From a virus, in the IMG/VR virus record IMGVR_UViG_3300009593_000051, positions 1 to 37,012 of that record: a stretch of DNA of 37,012 bases, one strand, 5' to 3'. Made by a program: the position numbers and the translations under genes. Shown one piece after another: positions 1 to 6,221 of this stretch; the stretch's first letter is position 1; each line of letters starts with the position of its first letter. Under the pieces are notes generated by a model that did no database searches, was not told the origin of the DNA, and saw only the letters and a list, made by a program, of their open reading frames with translations.

Positions 1-122
1 CTCGTGCTGCTGAACTCGTTCTAACCAACGACTTGGCTGCTGAAGCTGCTACTGCTCGTGCTGCTGAACTCGTTCTAACCAACGACTTGGCTTCTGAAGC
101 TGCTACTGCTCGTGCTGCTGAA
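1..122 (+). repeat. 54-bp in-frame tandem repeat
   Basis: Bases 1-54 and 55-108 are two copies of a 54-bp unit that differ at one base (gGCTGCTg versus gGCTTCTg). A third copy starts at 109 and matches for 14 bases before diverging. The unit is 18 codons, so copy-number changes keep the frame. The array may continue to the left of the window. Confidence 0.9.
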
Positions 123-341
123 GGTGCTAACGCTGCTGCTATCTCTGCTGAAGAGACTCGTGCTCTTGCTGCTGAAGGTCTTCTCGATGCTCGCCAGTCA
201 ATCATGGAAGGTATGCTTGCCTTTACCGGTAACGGTTCTGGCGGTGGCGCTCTAGTTCTTACAGACCAAGGCGTCGCTGGTGATGTTGTCACCTTGACCT
301 TTGCTGTAGACAATGGCGTCAAGATGCTTACAATCTCCTAA
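3..341 (+). CDS. Repeat-containing coiled-coil virion protein, 3' end only
   Basis: The reading frame is open from the left edge, so this is the C-terminal 112 residues of a longer protein. The first part is an alanine-rich heptad-like repeat (unit RAAELVLTNDLAAEAATA, 18 residues, almost two identical copies) that decays into related units such as AISAEETRALAAEG. The last ~45 residues (from DARQSIMEGM onward) form a different, glycine/valine-rich segment that looks like a beta-structured tip. Alanine-rich 'ExARAxAAE' repeats are common in structural and fibre proteins of marine T4-like phages; that family knowledge and the tail-gene context are the basis for calling it structural. Its exact role (fibre, neck, head decoration) cannot be read from this end. 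It is followed by a strong terminator at 389-420. Confidence 0.7.
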   Translation, partial: RAAELVLTNDLAAEAATARAAELVLTNDLASEAATARAAEGANAAAISAEETRALAAEGLLDARQSIMEGMLAFTGNGSGGGALVLTDQGVAGDVVTLTFAVDNGVKMLTIS

Positions 342-388
342 GAGATTATGAGTTTCTAACTGCGGGTTAGGATACAATTAGTTTCATG

Positions 389-420
389 GAAGAGGTGGCT
401 TCGGCTGCCTCTTCTTTTTT
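389..420 (+). terminator. Rho-independent terminator with UUCG tetraloop
   Basis: An 11-bp stem (GAAGAGGTGGC at 389-399 with GCTGCCTCTTC at 404-414, two G-U pairs) closes a TTCG loop and is followed at once by six T residues (415-420). It ends the transcript of the upstream structural gene. Its T-run directly abuts the AAGGA that may serve as ribosome binding site of the next gene, so that gene is probably expressed by readthrough or from a start very close to its own leader. Confidence 0.93.
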
Positions 421-437
421 AAGGATATATTTATTGT

Positions 438-1025
438 ATGCCCAAAAAAAAGAACATAAAGAAGCTGATCCTTCAATCTCAATTTGTAACGGAAGATTTT
501 GAAGACTCAGGAGAGAAGCTGTCCAAATATCTAGATGAGTTTTATAAGGCTTTCCCAGAAGAATATAAGAAAATGAAAGCACAACAGATGAAAGAAGCGG
601 AAGCAAACGCTAATTCTCCAGGAGAAGAAGCAGAAGATCCGGATGGTGAACATGAAGCCAAAGAAAAACATCCTAAGTCCGACACTATGAAGGCACTTTA
701 CAGGCGTATAACGAAGATTACACACCCCGACAAGGTAGAGTCCGACTTTCTAACTTCTTGCTTCAAAAAAGCTTCTAAAGCTTACTCTGAAGATAACATA
801 GCTGACCTATTTACGATTGCCGCAACACTAAACATAGATGTTTCAGATCTTGACGCTGAACAGGTGGTAACGGATTTAGAAGAGTCTATTGTGGAGAAAA
901 CTTCCTCTATCCAAAATATGAAAGGAAGTTTTGCGTGGGCTTGGGCTCATGCGGAAACTGATGAGCAAAGGGAATATATCAAAAAACAAGTTGATGATTT
1001 CATGAAAACCAACTACCCTGATTAA
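438..1025 (+). CDS. J-domain (DnaJ-like) protein
   Basis: This 195-residue protein has a J-domain signature in its middle: MKALYRRITKITHPDK (about residues 84-99, HPD at 96-98) followed by a helix FKKASKAYSEDNIADLF that matches helix III of J domains. In that family the HPD tripeptide stimulates the ATPase of DnaK/Hsp70. The N-terminal ~80 residues are charged, with an acidic stretch around 60-75. The C-terminal part is helical and ends NYPD. There is no G/F region and no zinc-finger CxxCxGxG repeat, so it is not a full DnaJ. A plausible role is recruiting host DnaK for virion assembly or replication; this is inference. A weak AAGGA lies 12 bases upstream of the ATG. Confidence 0.72.
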   Translation: MPKKKNIKKLILQSQFVTEDFEDSGEKLSKYLDEFYKAFPEEYKKMKAQQMKEAEANANSPGEEAEDPDGEHEAKEKHPKSDTMKALYRRITKITHPDKVESDFLTSCFKKASKAYSEDNIADLFTIAATLNIDVSDLDAEQVVTDLEESIVEKTSSIQNMKGSFAWAWAHAETDEQREYIKKQVDDFMKTNYPD

Positions 1026-1027
1026 GA

Positions 1028-1036
1028 ACTATTTAC
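1028..1036 (+). promoter_or_regulatory. Candidate late-promoter-like element ACTATTTAC
   Basis: The sequence AACTATTTACTATA lies 29 bases before the ATG of the following gene. A near copy (AACTATTTATATTA) lies before the gene at 5739, and both genes share a GGAAAACAAAATG leader. The canonical T4 late promoter is TATAAATA on the coding strand, which this is not. The assignment is tentative, because CTATTTA also occurs inside genes. Confidence 0.25.
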
Positions 1037-1057
1037 TATACTTGAAAGGAAAACAAA

Positions 1058-1495
1058 ATGGAAGTTAAAGATATTGAACTCAAACTGAATATAAAGAATT
1101 TCAAAGCCCCCAAGTATATTCACCTCATGACTTTAGATGCTATTCAGTCTTTTGAGGGTGCCCATCCGACAATTGTACCACTTCTTCTTTCTAGTTTGAG
1201 AATGGGAGATCCAAAATACTCCTATGAAAAAGTAGTAGAACTTTTGAATACCATTGACCAGTTCAAGAATTCACTGGAACAAATAAAAGATCTAGTTGAA
1301 GAACATATGTATAAAGATTTCTCAGAGACCCCTGAAGGCTTAGGTCATCAATATGTTACACCAGAGGGTGGCATAGGAGTTTCTTTAGTTGACGGTGAGG
1401 AAACAGTAGTAATAGGACAAGGCAAAGAAGAGCCTAAAAAGAAACCACGAAAAAAACGAGCAACAAAGAAAAAGGCTACAAAAAAAGAAGAATAG
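1058..1495 (+). CDS. Hypothetical protein with lysine-rich C-terminal tail
   Basis: A 145-residue protein not recognised as a known family. The first ~95 residues look helical and acidic. A short beta-like segment (GGIGVSLVDGEETVVIGQG) follows, and the last ~20 residues are a histone H1-like basic tail (KKKPRKKRATKKKATKKEE). Such tails usually bind nucleic acid or acidic partners, but function is unknown. The ATG is preceded by AAAGGAAAACAAA, a good ribosome binding site also found before the gene at 5739. Its TAG stop directly abuts the stop codon of the leftward gene on the other strand (0 bases between them), and no terminator is visible at the junction. Confidence 0.75.
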   Translation: MEVKDIELKLNIKNFKAPKYIHLMTLDAIQSFEGAHPTIVPLLLSSLRMGDPKYSYEKVVELLNTIDQFKNSLEQIKDLVEEHMYKDFSETPEGLGHQYVTPEGGIGVSLVDGEETVVIGQGKEEPKKKPRKKRATKKKATKKEE

Positions 1496-2752
1496 CTAAG
1501 GTCCTAGGCACAAATCCTCAAAGATCGCTTTGATTTGTTCAAAAACTGTTTGGGAGTTTGTCACGGGAGTATATAATTTGCCTGGGTCATTGTCTACACA
1601 AGCCAAGAAAGAATTATGATGTTCTTGGAGCGCAAACACATATAGTTTATACCCATTTTCCGCAGCTATCATCGCTACTTGGGGACAACTTGTTCCTGTG
1701 ATGGTTTGTGCTATTTCATCAGTCATTGTTATTATTACTTTTTGTGAAAGTGGGTTCCATGCAAACGGATAAGTCTGATCCATGGTCCAAAGCATTGTAT
1801 CTATTGTTGGCTCCTGACCTGCACTCGGTATCATTCTGGCGGCTTCGAGGATCTCTAAGAACTCATCAGCCAGAACAAAATCAGACACCATTGAGGAGTA
1901 CATATGAGGAGGGCGTATTTCTCCGTTTGAGGCAGTACCTACAACAACGAGCCCAAAGCGAAAATTACTAGTTATGGGGTCGTCTAATAACGGTTCGATT
2001 CCTCTTATCATTGATTCTATCTCATCATCAAATGATCCTGATATATCGAGAACAAAAACTAAATCTACACCACGAGAATCAAAGCCTTCATCAACCTCTC
2101 CGTCACAGTCGTTATCAAGATTGTCGCATATTTCAGCTATGGGTAATATCTGACCATCGCAAGGTCCATCAAAGCCACCATCTTGACAATATCGGACGCC
2201 GGCACGACATTCTCCAACAGCCATTGTGCCATCCGGACCTTCATAACACACTACTGCTGTAGAATTGACTATTCCCTCATCAATTGATCCATCACAGTTG
2301 TTGTCTAGCCCATCACAAATCTCTTCGGATGGTCCTGTGTGTCCATCGCACCGTAAAGCTCCGTTATCGCATTTCATAATACCTGGAGTACATATACCCA
2401 CACCGTAGTCAGCGCCTTCAATAAACCCACAAAGTTGGTGTTGCTCGGGGAAGCTATCATCTATGCCGGCACTACAATCATTGTCTATTCCATCACATAT
2501 TTCCTCGGATGGACCTGCGGCTCCTACACATTCTGACCATCCTTGAAATGTACATGTTTTGATTCCATAAGAACACTGTCCAGGAAGATTGGGAATGGGG
2601 TCTGTGACGGCATTAGGGTAGTCCACGCCATCGTGACCACACACTACCTTGTGACCCGGTGTACACTCTAAACGAATAAGCTCTTCTTGATCCAGGCATG
2701 AACTACAGCCAGACATTGCGAGTATTATTATCACAGAGGCGTGTTTTTTCAT
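1496..2752 (-). CDS. Lipoprotein with MopE-type motifs and VWA domain
   Basis: A 418-residue predicted lipoprotein. The start at 2752 gives MKKHASVIIILAMSGC, a charged n-region, a hydrophobic core and a lipobox-like MSGC with the lipidated Cys at residue 16; an upstream in-frame ATG at 2773 would add seven residues. Residues ~84-223 contain three cysteine/acidic motifs of the form EICDxxDNDC (EICDGIDNDC, EICDGLDNNC, EICDNLDNDC), each followed by an acidic stretch; these match the 'putative metal-binding MopE' motif. From ~230 to the end is a von Willebrand factor A domain with MIDAS motif DISGS (236-240) and a later MTDE. A metal-dependent adhesion or protein-binding role at the cell surface is inferred. 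The ATGA overlap with the upstream gene implies translational coupling. MopE plus VWA proteins are typical of bacterial, not phage, genomes, so the gene is probably host-derived. Confidence 0.85.
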   Translation of the reverse strand: MKKHASVIIILAMSGCSSCLDQEELIRLECTPGHKVVCGHDGVDYPNAVTDPIPNLPGQCSYGIKTCTFQGWSECVGAAGPSEEICDGIDNDCSAGIDDSFPEQHQLCGFIEGADYGVGICTPGIMKCDNGALRCDGHTGPSEEICDGLDNNCDGSIDEGIVNSTAVVCYEGPDGTMAVGECRAGVRYCQDGGFDGPCDGQILPIAEICDNLDNDCDGEVDEGFDSRGVDLVFVLDISGSFDDEIESMIRGIEPLLDDPITSNFRFGLVVVGTASNGEIRPPHMYSSMVSDFVLADEFLEILEAARMIPSAGQEPTIDTMLWTMDQTYPFAWNPLSQKVIITMTDEIAQTITGTSCPQVAMIAAENGYKLYVFALQEHHNSFLACVDNDPGKLYTPVTNSQTVFEQIKAIFEDLCLGP

Positions 2753-3219
2753 CTCATAACAGACTCCACGCAAGATTCATAAGAATCATATAGGTTCATA
2801 ACCATAGCAGTGCTGTTAAATATTCTAAATTTCAAAGAGTTCAGGGGTAATTTATTGATATGATAGGACGATGTCATCAACAAAGGGGGAGATGATTTTG
2901 CTCGACCAGGGAAATTAAACGCTAATATTAGGGTGTTATTATTAGCAACTTCTAATAGTCCTTCAATATAACCATGTGCCTCAGCCTCGGGAATCCCTAT
3001 TTGTACCGCAGCAGCGGCTCCTGGGAGATCAATTAAATCTTGGCTTATGTGAAATACCCACTTGCAGTTATCGTTTTGTCCCGGAGTATAGTAAATCGCA
3101 TTTTTAGGGATAAGGGTCTTATTTTCGTTATTCGCCCTGATGTAGAGATATGCAGAAACTACCAATACTAAAGTTAATATTGCTAGAAGTGATGTTCTTA
3201 CTTTTTTTATAGTTGTCAA
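2749..3219 (-). CDS. Membrane-anchored hypothetical protein, TTG start
   Basis: A 156-residue protein beginning MTTIKKVRTSLLAILTLVLVVSAYL, a basic n-region and a hydrophobic segment (about residues 9-27) acting as a signal anchor or uncleaved signal peptide. The remainder would be periplasmic, with two cysteines (residues ~52 and ~151). The start is TTG, chosen because AAAGGAGGG lies about five bases upstream and the signal sequence begins there. The ribosome binding site overlaps the stop codon of the preceding gene, and its own TGA overlaps the start of the VWA lipoprotein (ATGA), so the three leftward genes form one operon. The family is not recognised. Confidence 0.75.
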   Translation of the reverse strand: MTTIKKVRTSLLAILTLVLVVSAYLYIRANNENKTLIPKNAIYYTPGQNDNCKWVFHISQDLIDLPGAAAAVQIGIPEAEAHGYIEGLLEVANNNTLILAFNFPGRAKSSPPLLMTSSYHINKLPLNSLKFRIFNSTAMVMNLYDSYESCVESVMR

Positions 3220-3230
3220 AACACCCTCCT

Positions 3231-3485
3231 TTATTGGAGAGGTTGGGGCCGAGGCTGCTCTCCTTTTGGCATGTAGATGATAAATGGCATCTTCTTTATT
3301 TCATTAATAAGTAGATTTTTGTTAGCGGTTTTTGGTTTTTTCTCTATCCAAAAAAGAATTTGATTCGTTTCTTGTACTTTTCCTACATATGACCACTGAC
3401 CATTGATCTTTTCCCAGACTTGAGGTAATTCAGCCTTGGGGGCAGCTAGAGCTATGATTCCTGATAAAATTACACTACTAAACAT
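3231..3485 (-). CDS. Small secreted hypothetical protein
   Basis: An 84-residue protein with a short N-terminal signal sequence (MFSSVILSGIIALAAPKA, likely cleavage after ALA or PKA). The mature part of ~65 residues contains a pattern of aromatic and basic residues (VWEKINGQWSYVGK, ILFWIEKKP) and a proline-rich C-terminus. It is the first gene of the leftward operon and has AGGAAATAAAA before its ATG. The family is not recognised; its position with a membrane-anchored protein and a lipoprotein suggests a shared envelope function. Confidence 0.7.
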   Translation of the reverse strand: MFSSVILSGIIALAAPKAELPQVWEKINGQWSYVGKVQETNQILFWIEKKPKTANKNLLINEIKKMPFIIYMPKGEQPRPQPLQ

Positions 3486-3565
3486 TTTTATTTCCTACCT
3501 TCGTGGTAAATTTAAAATTCACTCACTGTGGATAAATAGTGTTCGTTTATGATAGTTACTATACT
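3486..3565. promoter_or_regulatory. Divergent intergenic region between envelope genes
   Basis: These 80 bases separate the leftward secreted/lipoprotein operon from the rightward protease gene and should hold promoters for both. The only notable element is GATAAATAG at 3531-3539. Read rightward it resembles a T4-type late promoter (TATAAATA, 7 of 8) 35 bases before the protease ATG. Read leftward it is ACTATTTATC, like the elements at 1028 and 5689. No convincing sigma70 -35/-10 pair was seen. Confidence 0.35.
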
Positions 3566-4447
3566 ATGACAAAAAAACACACGATTTCCGTACTGTTACT
3601 TATTTTAGGTTCCGTTGCCAGTTGCACTAGTGGTTGTGTCTCACTTAGGTCCATTCATGATGACTCAGTACAAGAATTACCCCGTAAATCTTTTGTTCAG
3701 ATTCAACATGCTATAACAATGGAAGGTTGTAAAATAAACCCCGAAACAAAAAAAGAAGAGTGCCAAAAAGCAGTGGGCAGGTCAGTTTCTTCGGGAGCCT
3801 ATGTTTTCATAAGTGAAGTGTCGTATGATACTGCTTATGTTCTTACTGCTGGTCATTCATGCCAAAACAAGGTACCAAAAAAACAAATGGTCGATGGTTT
3901 TGTCATAAAGAACCTCGGGTCAGAATTCCGAGTTGTAAATCTCGATGGAACATTTAATAAGGCTGAAGTTGTTAGTATAAATTCTAGATTTGACCTGTGT
4001 GTCCTCAGGGTATCTAATGTATTGATACACAAACCTATACTAAAAACAGCCCTAACACCGCCAAAACCTGGGGATACAGTTTATAATTTGGCAGCACCCC
4101 ATGGCTTGTTTTGGCCCAATGCTGTGTTGATATTCCGGGGTATTTTTTCGGGGTATCATACCCGAGGGTACTCGGTTTATACAATTCCTACCAAACCTGG
4201 ATCGAGTGGATCTCCTATTATCAACAAGGCAGGTCATTTGGTGGGGGTAATTTTTGCGGGTTATCCTGTGATGGAAAATATTGGTCTTTCTTCTCCGCTT
4301 GTTGCTATTAAGATATTCTTGAAAAAAGCTATAGCCCAAGGTGAGATGAAGTTGTGGGAAGAAACTAACCGACCAGTAAAAGGTAAATCTACCATTGGCA
4401 GATGGGTGAAAGATCTAAATATCAAACTACAAAGCCATTTTAAATAA
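3566..4447 (+). CDS. Trypsin-like serine protease lipoprotein
   Basis: A 293-residue protein starting MTKKHTISVLLLILGSVASC, with lipobox VASC, so it is predicted to be exported and lipid-anchored. A GTG at 3539 could extend it by nine residues but would put non-signal-like sequence before the hydrophobic core. The catalytic triad of the chymotrypsin/S1 fold is visible: His in YVLTAGHSC (residue ~97), Asp in FDLCVLRV (~143) and Ser in KPGSSGSPI (~214). The domain fills most of the protein; no PDZ domain is visible, so it is not DegP-like in full. It probably cleaves proteins in the periplasm or at the surface. It is divergent from the leftward envelope operon and separated from it by 80 bases. 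Confidence 0.88.
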   Translation: MTKKHTISVLLLILGSVASCTSGCVSLRSIHDDSVQELPRKSFVQIQHAITMEGCKINPETKKEECQKAVGRSVSSGAYVFISEVSYDTAYVLTAGHSCQNKVPKKQMVDGFVIKNLGSEFRVVNLDGTFNKAEVVSINSRFDLCVLRVSNVLIHKPILKTALTPPKPGDTVYNLAAPHGLFWPNAVLIFRGIFSGYHTRGYSVYTIPTKPGSSGSPIINKAGHLVGVIFAGYPVMENIGLSSPLVAIKIFLKKAIAQGEMKLWEETNRPVKGKSTIGRWVKDLNIKLQSHFK

Positions 4448-4448
4448 T

Positions 4449-4465
4449 CTTAGTTGATTACTAAG
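4449..4465. repeat. Small inverted repeat after protease gene
   Basis: CTTAGT and ACTAAG flank a five-base loop (TGATT) just after the protease stop codon. There is no T-run on the coding-strand side, so it is at best a weak terminator or transcript-stabilising hairpin. Confidence 0.35.
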
Positions 4466-4494
4466 TAAAGCAGGAAAAAGGACAAGATTTTATT

Positions 4495-4950
4495 ATGGCT
4501 TCTAATTTAAGTAATGCTCCCACTCGTCCGTCCATCTCGGGGACCGCATATAAACCGAACCCAGCGCATGTTTCTCGACTTGGTCTCTCAGGCGACTCTG
4601 ATACCTCCCCGCTAGATCTCACCACAGCAGGTGTTTTAGTTCATACCGCTACTGATTATGCTTACGATGAAGTGTTCTTGTGGGCGTGTAATTATTCCGT
4701 TGGAAATAATGAGTTAACTTTAGAAATCGGTGGTGATGGATCTTTTTCGGATCCCTCCAAAACTATAGTCATAGAGTTAACCGCCAAAGCAGGACTGGTT
4801 CAAGTATATCCAGGTGTGCCCCATAAACAAGTGTCAATATATGCCAAGGCTGACCAGAATAGTAAAATTAACCTTTTTGGATATGTGGATAGACACTACC
4901 GAATAAGCTTGACCGACGAGTCGCTGGGCTATTCAACGGGCGACGCATAA
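4495..4950 (+). CDS. Hypothetical protein, possible virion component
   Basis: A 151-residue protein of unrecognised family. It is rich in Ser, Thr, Gly and beta-branched residues, with an alternating pattern suggesting a compact beta-structured domain (for example VLVHTATDYAYDEVFLWACN and KTIVIELTAKAGLVQVYPGV). There is no signal peptide or membrane segment. AAAAAGGA lies upstream of the ATG at slightly long spacing. It is one base from the following coiled-coil/repeat protein, so the two are cotranscribed and could be parts of one virion structure such as a decoration or fibre accessory. That role is inference. Confidence 0.65.
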   Translation: MASNLSNAPTRPSISGTAYKPNPAHVSRLGLSGDSDTSPLDLTTAGVLVHTATDYAYDEVFLWACNYSVGNNELTLEIGGDGSFSDPSKTIVIELTAKAGLVQVYPGVPHKQVSIYAKADQNSKINLFGYVDRHYRISLTDESLGYSTGDA

Positions 4951-4951
4951 T

Positions 4952-5668
4952 ATGGCTAAGAGAAGAAATCTAGGTCATATATCTCCATCTCACGGTATGG
5001 GCGCTGCTATTAAGAAGTGGTTTGATACGAATGATTTATCTGGATCTGCTATTTCTCAGGTTTTCGAAACACGACTTGATGATGTAGAGGACAGTCAGAT
5101 TTCACTTGCTGGTTCTTTGGCTGATGAGATTGCTAGAGCTACCGCAGCCGAACAGCTTATCTCCTCGGAGATGACTGTCTTAAGTTCTTCATTGAGTTCT
5201 AGTTTCGATAGTAAACTGATTGCTCTGAGTTCTTCCGTTAGTTCTAGTATTGCTTTCTTAAGTGCAAGTATAGGGTCCGGCGGAAATTTGAATGTCACTA
5301 TGGATGCTGATTTAGTGTTTGATGGGGACACCTTGTTAACGGATGCGGATATTTACATCTCCGGATCTGGTAATAATTTATATCTCCACGGCACCAACGA
5401 GTTAGGCTTGCCTGCTAAATATGAATTTTCTATTGAGAACGGGGGTACGGTGATTCAAGAAGTCCCCCATTCCGATTTTGGTGATTCTGTTGATGACCCT
5501 TGGTTCAAGTTTGATGGCGACTCCTTGGTTACACACGCTGATATCTATGTTTCGGGCTCTGGAAACTATCTCTATCTTAATGGCACCAATGAACAGGGTG
5601 ACTATGCTAAATTCTACTTTGACATAGTTGATGGATTGGTAACTATTGTACAATCCGGCTCTGCTTAA
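4952..5668 (+). CDS. Fibre-like protein: coiled coil plus duplicated domain
   Basis: A 238-residue protein. Residues ~40-105 form a heptad-type segment (SLADEIARATAAEQLISSEM, then Ser-rich LSSSLSSSFD repeats), resembling trimeric phage fibre stalks. Residues 122-164 and 186-228 are two copies of a ~43-residue module (FDGDTLLTDADIYISGSG / FDGDSLVTHADIYVSGSG ... LYLHGTNE / LYLNGTNE) spaced 64 residues apart. Its 'ARATAAE' motif recalls the repeat protein at the left edge. The pattern fits a small virion fibre or head/tail decoration protein. The start follows the previous stop by one base and has little ribosome binding site, suggesting translational coupling. Confidence 0.7.
   Translation: MAKRRNLGHISPSHGMGAAIKKWFDTNDLSGSAISQVFETRLDDVEDSQISLAGSLADEIARATAAEQLISSEMTVLSSSLSSSFDSKLIALSSSVSSSIAFLSASIGSGGNLNVTMDADLVFDGDTLLTDADIYISGSGNNLYLHGTNELGLPAKYEFSIENGGTVIQEVPHSDFGDSVDDPWFKFDGDSLVTHADIYVSGSGNYLYLNGTNEQGDYAKFYFDIVDGLVTIVQSGSA
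5315..5635 (+). repeat. Two-copy protein module inside fibre-like gene
   Basis: Codons 122-164 (5315-5443) and 186-228 (5507-5635) encode similar modules, each beginning FDGD, containing DIYxSGSGNxLYLxGTNE, and ending in a short acidic strand. DNA similarity is lower than protein similarity, so this is an old duplication under selection rather than a recent one. Confidence 0.75.
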
Positions 5669-5688
5669 GACATAGAACAAAAATACAA

Positions 5689-5697
5689 ACTATTTAT
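5689..5697 (+). promoter_or_regulatory. Candidate late-promoter-like element ACTATTTAT
   Basis: AACTATTTATATTA lies in the 70-base gap before the gene at 5739, about 50 bases upstream of its ATG. It resembles AACTATTTACTATA before the gene at 1058. On the opposite strand it reads TATAAATAG, an exact T4-like late promoter, but no gene lies in that direction nearby. Function is speculative. Confidence 0.3.
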
Positions 5698-5738
5698 ATT
5701 ACTAAACCGTTACATTTTCATTATTGGAGGAAAACAAA

Positions 5739-5981
5739 ATGGCAAGTCCTAGACTAAGAAGAAGACGCCGTGCTGCTCGTCGTGGTGATACACCTAAGGT
5801 AGCCGAACAAGTTATCGAAACAGTAGAGCCTCATGAGCCCGTAACTGAAGAAGCTCCTGTAGCTGAAGAAGAGTGTGAAGATGAAGAGTGTGGAATAGAA
5901 GAGTGCGAAACTCACCCCTCCGAAGAAGCACCCAAGGCGAAACCTGCTGCCAAAAAGAAGTCAAAGTCTAAGAAGAAATAA
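5739..5981 (+). CDS. Small charged hypothetical protein
   Basis: An 80-residue low-complexity protein with three charge zones: an Arg-rich N-terminus (MASPRLRRRRRAARRG), an acidic Glu-rich middle with three cysteines (EECEDEECGIEECE), and a Lys-rich C-terminus (AAKKKSKSKKK). The ATG at 5739 is chosen because GGAGGAAAACAAA precedes it; a TTG 15 bases upstream overlaps that binding site. It probably binds nucleic acid or an acidic partner; no family is recognised. Its TAA overlaps the next ATG by one base (TAATG). Confidence 0.7.
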   Translation: MASPRLRRRRRAARRGDTPKVAEQVIETVEPHEPVTEEAPVAEEECEDEECGIEECETHPSEEAPKAKPAAKKKSKSKKK

Positions 5982-6220
5982 TGTTTCACAAAATAACAAA
6001 AGCACTCCTCCTCGGAGAGAACATCAAAGTAGATCCTTCAGCGTCGGTCCAGGCGCTTTATGATATTATTACTAGTGTAAGAGTGACCAACAAAAGAGAT
6101 ACAAATAGAATCAATGTGGCTAAAGAACACCTTAGGGCTATCAAGAGGAATATAAGATCTCTAAACGAGCGTGTCAATTCTCTAGAAGAAGAACTAAGAG
6201 TACTTAACGAGGATAAATAA
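5981..6220 (+). CDS. Small coiled-coil hypothetical protein
   Basis: A 79-residue, highly helical protein. The C-terminal half (NVAKEHLRAIKRNIRSLNERVN and following) has leucine heptads typical of a coiled coil. It is translationally coupled to the gene before it (TAATG) and one base from the nucleotidyltransferase gene after it. Function is unknown; an oligomerising accessory or scaffold role is possible. Confidence 0.68.
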   Translation: MFHKITKALLLGENIKVDPSASVQALYDIITSVRVTNKRDTNRINVAKEHLRAIKRNIRSLNERVNSLEEELRVLNEDK

Positions 6221-6221
6221 T

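Noticed and set aside
1708-2262. Rightward reading frames of 83-87 codons opposite the VWA lipoprotein
   Set aside because: They have low-complexity composition, lack ribosome binding sites, and lie entirely inside a gene with clear domains on the other strand.
4449-4465. Terminator after the protease gene
   Set aside because: The six-pair hairpin is not followed by a T-run; kept only as a small inverted repeat.
5689-5698. Exact leftward T4 late promoter (TATAAATAG on the minus strand)
   Set aside because: No leftward gene lies within reach; it is more likely a chance match or part of the rightward element.
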